From JADJLQ01 sp034439915 (GTDB taxonomy: Bacteria > Bacteroidota > Bacteroidia > Chitinophagales > Saprospiraceae), in NCBI GenBank assembly GCA_034439915.1, contig JAWXBI010000079.1, positions 1 to 17,486 on the forward strand: a stretch of DNA of 17,486 nt, in the 5' to 3' direction. Positions 7,558 through 16,800 of the stretch are shown piece after piece. How positions within the stretch are numbered: position 1 is the stretch's first letter; every line of letters starts with the position of its first letter. The translations under genes were made by a program, and so were the position numbers. Below the pieces are notes generated by a model. It saw only the letters and a list, made by a program, of their open reading frames with translations, was not told the origin of the DNA and did not search any database.

Positions 7558-7898
7558 TTATCGTACATCTGTCCGATTGACCTCTTCCACCTAGACTCAG
7601 CCGTGAAAGGTTGCCGTGAAATTTAATCCTAACTATCTGGAATAAATTTCACGGCAACTATTGGTCAGTTCAAGTTGGCAAGGACCACATTTAGTTTTTA
7701 CCAATCTGCAAGGACAGACTATTTAGCAATTAATTATCGTACATCTGTCCAGTTGATCTCTTCACACCTGACTCAGCCGTGAAAGGTTTCTTGAAATTTA
7801 ATCCTGACCAGTTGGAATATATTTCACGGCAACTATTGGTCAGTTCAAGCTGGCCAGGACTACATTAGTTTTTAGTAATCTGCAAGGACAGACTATTT
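7549..7898. repeat. Direct duplication of a 176-bp hairpin element
   Basis: Copy 1 spans 7549-7724 and copy 2 spans 7725-7898, adjacent and in the same orientation, with roughly 85-90% identity by eye. Both begin with AGCAATTAATTATCG and end with GGACAGACTATTT. In each copy TCTGTCC near the start (7568-7574; 7744-7750) is the reverse complement of GGACAGA near the end (7712-7718; 7886-7892), like short terminal inverted repeats. No coding frame is seen. The element fills most of the gap between the M16 gene and the beta-helix gene. Confidence 0.85.
7610..7658. repeat. Perfect 15-bp stem-loop inside copy 1
   Basis: GTTGCCGTGAAATTT (7610-7624) is the exact reverse complement of 7644-7658, with a 19-nt loop. 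In copy 2 the right arm is kept almost intact but the left arm has diverged, so only copy 1 can form the full hairpin. It lies 53 nt after the M16 stop and could end that transcript or stabilise its 3' end. There is no T-run after it, so it is not a standard intrinsic terminator. Confidence 0.6.
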
Positions 7899-8063
7899 CA
7901 CCGCTTCAACTTAAGATCTGGTTTTTAGATGAGGGCGATAAGCAGAGTATCAGCAAGATTATACCAATTATCAAAATCAGTTGCAGGTTATCATATATTT
8001 AAAAAAAATTATACCGACTGTTTAATATTTACAAGGTAATTAAATCACCTTGTTAATTCCTTA
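7899..8063. other. AT-rich leader region of the beta-helix gene, with small hairpin
   Basis: No gene is visible. A 7-bp inverted repeat ACAAGGT/ACCTTGT (8031-8037 and 8047-8053, 9-nt loop) lies just upstream of the start codon and could affect translation. TATATTTA near 7994-8001 resembles a -7 box, but no good -33 partner was found. Confidence 0.35.
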
Positions 8064-10985
8064 ATGATAAATATGAAACAGTACAGATCTTATATCATTC
8101 TACTAATCGCTCTGCTTTCTGTGCATACCGCTTTCTCCGCGATACGATATGTGAAAGACATTGCGAGCGGTACCGGGGATGGAAGTTCATGGGCAAATGC
8201 TAGTAATCAATTGCAGGTCATAATAAATGCATCCGGATCCGGTGATGAAGTGTGGGTAGCTGAAGGGACCTATTATCCGACGAATACGCTTGACCGTAAT
8301 ATAGCATTCAGTATGAAAAATGGGGTAAGCATATATGGTGGATTTGTTGGCACTGAATCCCTGCTTTCAGGCAGAGATTGGACTTTACACCCCACCATAT
8401 TGAGTGGAGATATCGGGATATTGGGCAACAACAGTGATAATTCTTATCATGTTGTTTCCAATTCCGGGCTCAATCTTTCCGCTTTGCTCGATGGATTTAG
8501 GATTTCTAACGGTAACGCAAATTATTCCAACGTAGCTCATGGAGGTGGAATGTACAATTCCGGCTCCTCACCTAAAGTGGTCAATTGCACCTTTAGCTCA
8601 AACTTTGGTTTCCGTTTCGGGGGAGGGATGAGCAATGTATCTTCTTCAGCGCCGAACCTGACGAATTGTTTATTTACCTCTAATTCTTCCAGACTGTACG
8701 GTGGAGGAATGTACAATAATAATTCTTCACCAGTTTGTTCAAATTGCACTTTTGTGTCGAATTTTTTAACTAATTCTGGTGGAGGAGCCGGTATGTACAA
8801 TGAACATAATTCTTCTCCAACTTTGAATACGTGTACTTTTACCTCTAATAGCGGCGCACATGTAGGTGGTGGGGTGAGTAACTATTATTTATCTTCACCT
8901 ACTTTAAACAATTGTACATTTTCAAATAATTCGGCCCATCAGGGCGGAGGGTTGCAAAATTATGAATCCTGTTCGCCTCACCTAACAAATTGCACTTTTA
9001 AAAATAATACTGGTGAAGAAGGGGGTGGAATATGGACAGGAGGTGCAGCCTGGACTTCTACCCCTGTTTTTACCAACTGTATTTTCACCTCCAATACGGC
9101 AACAAAAGGCGGCGGTGCCTTTAGTTATGGCAGTCCTACTCCCGCCACTTTTATTAATTGCATTTTTAATAACAACAGTGCTCAATATGGAGGGGCATTA
9201 TATAATTATAGTTACGCAAAATCAGCTCTCATAAATTGTACTCTGTTCCAAAACACCGGAACTACTGCTGGGGGTGGCATCAATAGTGATATTTATTCTA
9301 TTATAAACATCAAGAATTCTATACTCTGGGATCATGGTACAGAGATAGTAGGAGATGGCACTGTCACCTATTCCGTTTCTAATTCTATCGTACAGGGTGC
9401 ATCAATCTACCCTGGGATTGGAAATCTTAATTTAAACCCTCTAGTCATCAGCTCATCAAATCTTCAATTGCAGACATGTTCACCGGCCATCGATGCCGGG
9501 CTGGATGCCTCGAATACCCTGACGACAGATTTTGGGGGAAATCCCCGGAAAACCGATGCTATTCCCGGTGGCCAAACCATTGATATGGGGGCTTATGAAT
9601 ACCAGGGGATAGCGATCAATGTGTATTATAAGGATCAGGATGGCGATGGTTATGGCAATTTAATGCTGACGAAAGATACCTGCATTGCCCCTTCAGGTTA
9701 CGTTGTAAATGGAAATGATTGCGATGACAACAATCCGGCGATCCATCCGGCTGTAGCAGATAACAATTGTAATGGTATAGACGAAAATTGCGACGGTGTG
9801 GCTGATGATGGGTATATCGCTGCGGGCTGCCTGACTTGCAAGGATGGTATCGAGTTGAATTCATCCCAAACCTGGTATCTGGATGCGGATGGTGATGGTT
9901 ATACTTCTTTCTCCAAAGTATCTTATGATTCTCCTGGTGCCGGATATACCACTGCTGTAAAAGTATTTGGAGAATGTAATGATAGTGACCCAGGTATTCA
10001 TCCGGGTGCTCTGGATCAGAACTGTAATGGTATAGACGAAAATTGCGACGGTGTGGCTGATGATGGGTATATCGCTGCGGGCTGCCTGACCTGCCAGGAT
10101 GGTATCGAGTTGAATTCATCCCAAACCTGGTATCTCGATGCGGATGGTGATGGTTATGCTTCCTCTTCCATGGTAGCTTGCAGTCCTCCCGGTGGTTCTT
10201 ATACAACTGCCCTACGAATATTAGGAGATTGTAATGATAGTATTGCGGGTATCCATCCTGGCGCTATGGACATTCCCTGCAATCTGGTAGATGAAGATTG
10301 TTCAGGTGGAGAGGTTCCTTGCAATACGTGCCTGGTAGGTGATCTGGATAACGATGGAATATGCGATGACGTGGATAATTGCAAATTGCCAAACCCACTA
10401 CAGTTGGATGCTGATTGTGACGGTGTCGGCGATCCTTGTGATCAATGTCCCGGAGGCAATGATCAAGTGGACTTTAATCAGGATGGAAAACCGGATTGCG
10501 CATACTTTATTAATATCAATCAGGTAAGTCCTTCCTGGAGATGTGGGAACAAAAAGGATAAAGTAATGATTTGCCATATTCCGCCCGGGAATCCGAATTC
10601 CAGGCAAACCCTTTGTGTCAGTCCAAACGCTGTCGCGGTACACCTCAGTCATGGAGATTATATTGGGCCCTGTGATAACGCAACTTGTGTAAACTCAGTA
10701 AACTCCGTTTATCCAATGCATCAAACACAAGCTAAAATTGATTCTTGGAATTTGTTTCCAAACCCAGCGCAAAATTCCTTTAGAATCTCTACCTCTTCAC
10801 CAGAATTATTATCCGGGGAGGTAAACGTTTATAACTCCTTTGGACAAAAAGTGTATACATCAAATGTCCTATCTATAAATTCCGGATCTGGATACAATAT
10901 AAGGGAGTTATTACCTGGTTTATACGTGGTCACACTAACCTTCGGCCAAACTATGGAGAGCAAAAAACTGATGATATCGAAATGA
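8064..10985 (+). CDS. T9SS-exported composite surface protein: beta-helix, MopE-like metal-binding repeats, thrombospondin type 3-like repeats, sorting domain
   Basis: 973 residues. Signal peptide at about 1-26 (SYIILLIALLSVHTAFSA); the second Met at 8073 is an equally good start. Residues about 27-465 form a right-handed beta-helix region, with about nine repeats of 26-29 residues carrying GGGM/GGGI and NCTF/NCIF, reminiscent of chlamydial Pmp and bacterial parallel-helix proteins. A choice-of-anchor Q-type segment follows (about 470-514, SPAIDAG...DMGAYEY). Three MopE-like motifs come next (about 518-755) with DADGDGY, NDCDD or equivalent, and CNGIDENCDG. Then thrombospondin type 3-like Asp/Cys repeats (about 759-805), a Cys/His segment VMICHIPPGNP (about 832) and a type A T9SS C-terminal domain from NLFPNPAQNSF (about 896) to the end. 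The protein is therefore exported across the outer membrane and attached or released. The Asp-rich motifs suggest Ca2+ binding. The ligand or adhesion target is unknown. Confidence 0.9.
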   Translation: MINMKQYRSYIILLIALLSVHTAFSAIRYVKDIASGTGDGSSWANASNQLQVIINASGSGDEVWVAEGTYYPTNTLDRNIAFSMKNGVSIYGGFVGTESLLSGRDWTLHPTILSGDIGILGNNSDNSYHVVSNSGLNLSALLDGFRISNGNANYSNVAHGGGMYNSGSSPKVVNCTFSSNFGFRFGGGMSNVSSSAPNLTNCLFTSNSSRLYGGGMYNNNSSPVCSNCTFVSNFLTNSGGGAGMYNEHNSSPTLNTCTFTSNSGAHVGGGVSNYYLSSPTLNNCTFSNNSAHQGGGLQNYESCSPHLTNCTFKNNTGEEGGGIWTGGAAWTSTPVFTNCIFTSNTATKGGGAFSYGSPTPATFINCIFNNNSAQYGGALYNYSYAKSALINCTLFQNTGTTAGGGINSDIYSIINIKNSILWDHGTEIVGDGTVTYSVSNSIVQGASIYPGIGNLNLNPLVISSSNLQLQTCSPAIDAGLDASNTLTTDFGGNPRKTDAIPGGQTIDMGAYEYQGIAINVYYKDQDGDGYGNLMLTKDTCIAPSGYVVNGNDCDDNNPAIHPAVADNNCNGIDENCDGVADDGYIAAGCLTCKDGIELNSSQTWYLDADGDGYTSFSKVSYDSPGAGYTTAVKVFGECNDSDPGIHPGALDQNCNGIDENCDGVADDGYIAAGCLTCQDGIELNSSQTWYLDADGDGYASSSMVACSPPGGSYTTALRILGDCNDSIAGIHPGAMDIPCNLVDEDCSGGEVPCNTCLVGDLDNDGICDDVDNCKLPNPLQLDADCDGVGDPCDQCPGGNDQVDFNQDGKPDCAYFININQVSPSWRCGNKKDKVMICHIPPGNPNSRQTLCVSPNAVAVHLSHGDYIGPCDNATCVNSVNSVYPMHQTQAKIDSWNLFPNPAQNSFRISTSSPELLSGEVNVYNSFGQKVYTSNVLSINSGSGYNIRELLPGLYVVTLTFGQTMESKKLMISK
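9768..10157 (+). repeat. Two near-identical 135-bp coding repeats, 255-bp period
   Basis: 9768-9902 and 10023-10157 differ at three positions by eye. They encode CNGIDENCDG...GCLTC...TWYLDADGDGY in the MopE-like region. The intervening 120 bp of the 255-bp (85-codon) unit is clearly more diverged from its counterpart. Confidence 0.9.
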
Positions 10986-11341
10986 ACAAGGTGAAAGGCC
11001 ATTTGTTGTTTCAGTTGCTATTTGCATTACGGAGATAAAACAGGAATTTGCTTCAGCATGTAACGACCAAAATACCGTCCCGATTTACGCTACCACTATT
11101 CGACTTCTTCCTGAATGTGAAAAATTGAACTGATCTAGGGTGCCAAAAAGTTTCACCGTCATCCGATGGGAAGATATAATGTTAAATTTTCAGTGTGAGT
11201 CCAGAAATAACCTGGATTTTGGTCTGCTAAAAAACTAATAAACTACTTTTTATTATTAAATTTTTGATCATATACTATTGATTTACTGATAATTAGATTG
11301 AAACTCGTTAGATCTTTTCAAATTCTGCCTCTAGTCAATAA
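10986..11341. other. Intergenic region without a supported gene
   Basis: No ORF of convincing length or composition is seen on either strand. The right part (about 11220-11360) is very AT-rich. An 18-codon ORF overlaps the stop of the previous gene (10982-11038) but has no other support. Confidence 0.5.
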
Positions 11342-11536
11342 CTATTTTTAAAAAAAAATATACCTCAGGCAATATTCACCGTTAATGTGGTGTTAAATGG
11401 TATCAATATCACAGAAGTAAAATTGACGGACAAGCAAAAGAGCAACCTGATAAAAACCGGAATCCACGATCTACTCACTGAAAGAACAAGGAAGGTAGCA
11501 TTGACCATTCCAGAAAATGATTCCAATAAAATATAA
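11342..11536 (+). pseudogene. Probable gene remnant, C-terminal fragment without a start
   Basis: An open frame runs from the stop at 11339-11341 to TAA at 11534-11536. From 11369 it encodes a protein-like sequence beginning AIFTVNVVLNGINITEVKL and ending KVALTIPENDSNKI. The fragment has balanced charged and hydrophobic residues unlike the AT-rich DNA before it. There is no ATG upstream in frame. Only GTG codons at about 11384-11389 could start it, giving about 50 residues. The frame before 11360 is a run of A and T, as if the 5' part of a gene had been lost. No family is recognised. A short real gene from GTG is the alternative. Confidence 0.35.
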
Positions 11537-11601
11537 GCCTCATTTCGTCGAACAACCGGCGAAATTTTAAGAAGCATTTTGGTACATAAGTTGGTTCAAG
11601 C

Positions 11602-11633
11602 AAGGTGGTCACCTCAAGGAGTGTGGCCACTTT
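11602..11633. terminator. Strong stem-loop between ORF remnant and phrB, likely terminator
   Basis: An 11-bp stem (11602-11612 with 11623-11633, including two G-U pairs on the plus strand) has a 10-nt loop. On the plus strand it is followed by GTTATTT, a weak U-rich tail. On the minus strand it lies 15 nt after the phrB stop. It is probably a terminator, perhaps acting for both directions. Confidence 0.5.
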
Positions 11634-11648
11634 GTTATTTAAGGCGGT

Positions 11649-12965
11649 TCAGTTTGATTTTAATGCCTGCCCATAAGTCGTTAAGGCTCTTGCCCGGGCT
11701 TCGGCATGGTCCACCAGAAAAGGAGGTAGATTGATTTCACCGTATTCAGGCGCCCATTTCAAGACATATTCTAATTGAGGATCAAATTTTTTTAATTGCG
11801 CATGAGGATTAAAAATGCGGAAATAGGGTGCGGCATCACATCCTGTACCGGCTGCCCACTGCCAGTTACCATTATTGGATGCTAATTCATAATCCAACAA
11901 CTTACCTGCAAAGTAGGCCTCACCCCATCGCCAATCGATCAATAAATGTTTACATAAAAAACTGGCGGTGACCATCCTCACCCGGTTATGCATGAATCCG
12001 GTAGCATTGAGTTCACGCATACCCGCATCTACCAAGGCATACCCTGTTTGGCCGGTACACCAGGCTTTAAATTCCTTCGGATCGTTGCGCCATTGTATTT
12101 GGTCATACGCCGGCTTAAAACTGGAATGGACTACCCGAGGATGAAAAAAAAGAATTTGAATAAAAAACTCTCTCCAGATCAATTCATTCAGGAAAGTGGT
12201 TTCAAATGCTTCCACCTGATGGTATAAACTCCTGACACTGATGGTTCCAAACCGAAGATGAATTCCCAGATGACTGGTTCCGGTGTCCATGGACGGAAAA
12301 TTTCTGGTTTCGGAATAGTGTTTAATGACTTCTTCGGTGACGTTTCTGGATGGATATTGGAACGGTTGATCCTGAAAACCTATTTCAGCCAGGTCAGGGT
12401 TATGCTTCGGAATATTAATTACTAAACGGTCCAATATAACTTCACTGGGGAAATGGCCTGGCTTGGTGGACAAAACAAACTCTTTCCACTTCTTCATATA
12501 CGGTGTGTAAATCGTGTACGGTGCCTGGTTGTCTTTTAGTACCTCACCGGGCCTGCATATTACATGATCTTTAAACAGGTTAAGTTTAACCCCTTCAGTA
12601 CGCATGGCCAGCGCTACTTGCCTGTCCCTTTCCTGTCCATAGGGTTCATAATCTTCATTCGCATAAATTGTTTTAAAGTCGAATTCTTTCTGGAGTTTTC
12701 GGAAGATGTGGACAGGATCGCCATAAAAAAAATGAACAGCCGAGTGATATTTTTTTAACCGTTCATTTAATCCGGAGAGCTCCTGGTATATGAATTGCAC
12801 TCTTTTGTCCCCGGGATCCAAAAGATCATGGAGAATATGGATATCAAAAATGAATATGGACAAAACCTGCTTGTTCTCGCGGAGAGCCATATACAATCCA
12901 TGATTATCCTCCAACCTCAGATCCCTCCTGAACCAAAACACGGAATCTACAGCGTTACTATTCAT
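11649..12965 (-). CDS. phrB: Deoxyribodipyrimidine photolyase (class I CPD photolyase)
   Basis: 438 residues. The enzyme repairs UV-made cyclobutane pyrimidine dimers using light and reduced FAD. The N-terminal antenna domain (about 7-135) begins with FWFRRDLRLEDN. The FAD domain includes TGTSHLGIHLRFGTIS (228-243) and ELIWREFF (261-268, Glu261/Trp264 matching E. coli Glu274/Trp277 at the dimer site). It also includes NRVRM (327-331) and NNGNWQWAAGTGCDAAPYFR (364-383). The electron-transfer Trp triad of the E. coli enzyme (306, 359, 382) falls on Trp292, Trp345 and Trp368 here at a constant offset of 14, so the enzyme is probably active. Length is slightly below the E. coli protein. No partner gene adjoins it: it stands alone and divergent from the OmpA gene, across a 79-bp AT-rich gap that must hold both promoters. 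Confidence 0.96.
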   Translation of the reverse strand: MNSNAVDSVFWFRRDLRLEDNHGLYMALRENKQVLSIFIFDIHILHDLLDPGDKRVQFIYQELSGLNERLKKYHSAVHFFYGDPVHIFRKLQKEFDFKTIYANEDYEPYGQERDRQVALAMRTEGVKLNLFKDHVICRPGEVLKDNQAPYTIYTPYMKKWKEFVLSTKPGHFPSEVILDRLVINIPKHNPDLAEIGFQDQPFQYPSRNVTEEVIKHYSETRNFPSMDTGTSHLGIHLRFGTISVRSLYHQVEAFETTFLNELIWREFFIQILFFHPRVVHSSFKPAYDQIQWRNDPKEFKAWCTGQTGYALVDAGMRELNATGFMHNRVRMVTASFLCKHLLIDWRWGEAYFAGKLLDYELASNNGNWQWAAGTGCDAAPYFRIFNPHAQLKKFDPQLEYVLKWAPEYGEINLPPFLVDHAEARARALTTYGQALKSN

Positions 12966-13044
12966 ATAAATAAATAAAAAATATTAACAAATTCCCCTCA
13001 TTTTAGTTTAATATTTCATAAATTCAAGCAGATATAGATTGATC

Positions 13045-13851
13045 ATGCGAAAAATATTGCTCGTACTGGCGACAGTTGCATGGGTCTTGTTTTGGTGGTG
13101 GTGGTACACTTGTAAAATTTGCGAAACTTGTCTGTGTTATCAGGCTGCTGCGCCGATCACCCAAACATTGCCCAAAGAAACAGGTGCCATATTATTTAAC
13201 CTCAATGATTCCGATGCCCTGACCCAATATGGCTGGCCCAGATACCGCGACTCCTTAATCGATCAGCTGAATCAATTTCAACGACTCGAAATCGAAGGCC
13301 AATATCTCGATGAAGAATCCAACACTACCGGATTCGAAAACCTGGGACTCGCCAGGGCTTCAGCCATCCGTAAATTATTCCCGGATAGTCTGTTTAATAG
13401 GATCAATCTCACCGGACTGAAAATCGATAAGCGGCCCGGAATGGACCAGAATCCTTTTCTGGCTTCTGCCTTTTATCTGAGACCGGGATCTGAAAACGTA
13501 ATTGAAACGGGGGATAAAACAATCATCTATTTTAAATCCAACTCCTCCCAAAGGCTTCAGGATAAAGAAATGGAATCCTTCCTGGATCAATTGGCCCTTA
13601 AGCACGGTGCAGACCGATCTGTTTTTAATATTACTGGTTTTACGGACAATACGGGCACCCCTAAACAGAACCTAAAAATGGGGTTAACGAGGGCTAATAC
13701 CATAAAAAACTACCTAATCGGGAAAGGGATCCCTGCTGACCGGATCAATGTTTTCAGTAAAGGTGAAGCAGACCCCATTGCCAATAACGCCACCGCGGTA
13801 GGTCAACAAAAAAACCGCAGGATAGAAATCGAAATCATACAAAAACTTTAA
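13045..13851 (+). CDS. Membrane-anchored protein with tandem OmpA-like domains
   Basis: 268 residues. The N-terminus is a single membrane helix (about 4-21) ending in four consecutive Trp, followed by a Cys cluster CKICETCLC (Cys23, 26, 29, 31). The C-terminal domain (about 158-266) is a standard OmpA peptidoglycan-binding fold: ITGFTDNTG, LTRANTIKNYL and NRRIEIEI, with Asp201 and Arg216 spaced as in known peptidoglycan-binding OmpA domains. The first half (about 47-128) looks like a degenerate second OmpA domain: ILFNLNDSDAL, then LEIEGQYLDE, then LGLARASAIRKLF, with Asp89 and Arg104 at the same spacing of 15. The protein is probably held in the inner membrane with both domains in the periplasm. 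I chose ATG at 13045 over an in-frame TTG at 13039. The coiled-coil gene starts 11 nt after its stop, so they form an operon. Confidence 0.88.
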   Translation: MRKILLVLATVAWVLFWWWWYTCKICETCLCYQAAAPITQTLPKETGAILFNLNDSDALTQYGWPRYRDSLIDQLNQFQRLEIEGQYLDEESNTTGFENLGLARASAIRKLFPDSLFNRINLTGLKIDKRPGMDQNPFLASAFYLRPGSENVIETGDKTIIYFKSNSSQRLQDKEMESFLDQLALKHGADRSVFNITGFTDNTGTPKQNLKMGLTRANTIKNYLIGKGIPADRINVFSKGEADPIANNATAVGQQKNRRIEIEIIQKL

Positions 13852-13862
13852 ACCAACTGAAT

Positions 13863-16800
13863 ATGTTTTGGAAAACCTGCTTAACACATGCCGGGGAGAT
13901 TTTCCTCGCTTTGGCCGGTGCATGGATCTTGGGTTATCTGTGGAATCGATGGTTTGGTTCACGAACTGACCCGAGGCAAATTGCCGAGTACGAAGATCAA
14001 ATTAAATCGCTGAGAGACCGCATAAAACTTCAGGATCAGGAAATCAAAGCTGGGTTGGTTAGACAGGATGCCTGGAGTTCAGAATTCACTGACCTCAAAG
14101 ATTCTAATACCGACTTAAAAAACAGGTTAGAAACCATCGATAGTTCATACCAACACCACCTTACGCCTGCCGCACAGAAAAGTATTCAGGACAGACTTGA
14201 ATATGAGGCTACATTGAAACAAGACCAGATTGCCGCCTTAACAGAACAAAATCGCGACCTCACAGAAACCCTGCAATCACTGGAAGCCAGGCTAATAGCT
14301 TTTCAAATTCAGGAAGATGAATTCGGCCAGACTCAATCCAAATTACAAATTGCTGAAGCCCGACTCCTTGAAACCCAAACCACCTTAACCAACCTTGAAA
14401 ACCAATTCAAGGAACTGACAGATCAACAGAAAACAGCAGATGAAACCCTACGATTACATGTCCCGCTTACCGAACTGGAGAATTCTAGAAAGGACCTCGA
14501 ATTCCTGGAATTAAAATACCAGGAGCAAGAAAAGCAGGTTCAGGAATTACTCCGCAAAAATGATTCTGATGCCCTGGCGGTCAATGAACTAACTAAAAAA
14601 TTGGAAGAAACCCGGCAAATATCTATGGAGCTGGAGAATAAATACATCCAGCAACTGCATTCGAGAGAGGAAGAGCTCAGCCTGTTAAACAACCGATTAA
14701 ACCTCTCCCCGCTCCCGGATAAATCTTCCCTGGAAAATATTACCTCAGATTTATCGAATGCCAGGCAAGAGGTCACTTCACTTCAACATAAACTGAAACA
14801 TCTGGAATCCATTCATTCTGAACAAGATCCGATGCAATCTCAAAGGCTTCAGGAAATTCAAATGCTCAATCAACAATTAAATAATGAATTAATACAGGCA
14901 CAAGGAGAAATCAGGGATTTAACCGGCAAACTCAATAATTATGCTGTCCTGGAAAAAAACGCAGCGGATTGGGCTGCAAAAAGTAAAGAATGGGAAGCAA
15001 GGTGGAAAGATGCCGCTAAGGAATCAGAACAATTTAAAGTCGCCCATGCCAGCCTGATCAAAGAAAAAGATGGACAAAAACAACACCTGGCTCAGCTGGA
15101 GGCAGATATCCTGCAATTTAATTCCGTCTTCAAAGACTACGAATCTAAAGAAGAACAATGGAATCAGAGAATAGAAAGTCTTACAGCAGATCTTGGAAAC
15201 ACTCAGTCAGAAAATGAAAACAAGCTGGCCATGGCCTACCAGGCGGTTGACGAAGCTTCAAAAAAACTAAGTGAAAATCAGGATAATATAAAAGCCCTGT
15301 TGGCCAGTAAGGAGGATTGGGCTAAAAAACACGACTTTTTATTGCAAAACTTAACTATCCTGCAAACACAAAAAGAAGATGCCGATCAAATCAAAGCCCA
15401 GCAGCGGTTTATGTTTCAGGAACTGGAATATAAACTAAAAAATGCAGAAGCAGACCTGGTTGTAAGTAAGTTGAAATTGGCGGAGTCCGCCAATTTGGCC
15501 CTACCCGCTCACAAGGAAGCCGATTGGGATCTCGTCCTGAAATCCAAGGAAGAAGAATTAAAACTAGCCCAGCAAACCATCTCAGAACTGGTCTCGTCCA
15601 ATGAAAATAAACTGGACAAACTTAACGAAGTTGAACTTCAGATCCCAAAAATGGAATCCGCTCTGAATTCCCTGACTGATGAGCTGGGGAGGGCATTTGA
15701 AAAATTGAAATTCCAGGAAAATCTGATAGCCGATTGGGAAACTAAAAACGAAAATTTACTCCACGAATTGCAGTTGGCAAAATCTCATTTAACTGAAATG
15801 AACCAACTCAAGGAAAACCAGTCTGCCTCGTTGGGCAATTGGGAACAATTGTATGCGGAATCCCAAAAGATGCTGGCCGTAAACAAACAACAATTTTCTG
15901 AAAATGAAAAAAATAACCAGGCCATGGAGACGCTGGTGGCAGAATGGGAAAAAAAATATCATCTGGTACAAAATGAATTGCTGGATGTCCAGCACCAGTT
16001 ATCCGAAATTCAGCAATTGCAGGATTCAAGGGATGAAGTTGAGGTGGACAGGGAGCATCGACAGTCAGATCTGGAAAACAGCCTGGAAGATACCCGGCTG
16101 CAATTGGTGAAGTATCAATCCCTGCAAAATGAACACCAACATCTTATTGATGAATGGGAAGAAAAATATGATGAGTTGTATAACCGGTTTAACATTGTTC
16201 AGCTTCAATATGCTGATACCCAAAGGTTAAAGTCACACCTGGAATCGGACATGAGAAAAGCCTCAGATTACCAGGCAAAATACCAGGCCGAGTCCAAAGG
16301 ATGGCAAAAAAGGCTGGCAGACCTGGAGGCGGACTATCAGGATCAATTGGCTACCCTTCAGTCAAAAGAATATCGGGAGCAACCAATTATCTCTGAACCA
16401 TTACCAGTTACCAATCTGGAAAACTCATCCAGCCAAGTAAGCCCTTTAGAAAAAGAAAAGGGACCAGAAATGAAGACGTCGATGGTTAAAGCTAAAACTG
16501 TCCGATTAAAAAAACCTCCCAAGATAAACCCACTCCAAATATCACAGGAAGGTCCTGAACTAGCTATAAAACCGAAAGGTGCCCCCAAAACGATTATCGT
16601 GATGGACCTCAAAAAGGCATCCACTATATTGTCAAAAAAAGTCAAAGAGAATGATCATAAAATCATTGAAGGGATAGGACCTAAGATTTCAAGTTTTTTA
16701 AAGCGAAATAAAATTTCAACCTGGCAAGCCTTATCCCAGCTTCCGGTTAAAAAAATCCAAAACCTCCTGAATAAAGAAGGCACCAAATTTGCTCTGGCTG

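Noticed and set aside
7549..7898. Insertion sequence
   Set aside because: No transposase frame occurs; at most it resembles a non-autonomous element.
8537..8800. 87-residue minus-strand ORF with repeated IPPP motifs
   Set aside because: The motif is the reverse of the GGGM-type beta-helix repeats of the real gene.
9616..10206. 196-residue minus-strand ORF rich in His, Arg and Tyr
   Set aside because: It mirrors the MopE-like repeats of the plus-strand gene; the low-complexity composition comes from antisense reading of Asp/Gly-rich codons.
10982..11038. 18-codon ORF overlapping the stop of the T9SS gene (ATGA overlap)
   Set aside because: It is very short, has no conserved feature, and the overlap can easily arise by chance at an AAATGA stop.
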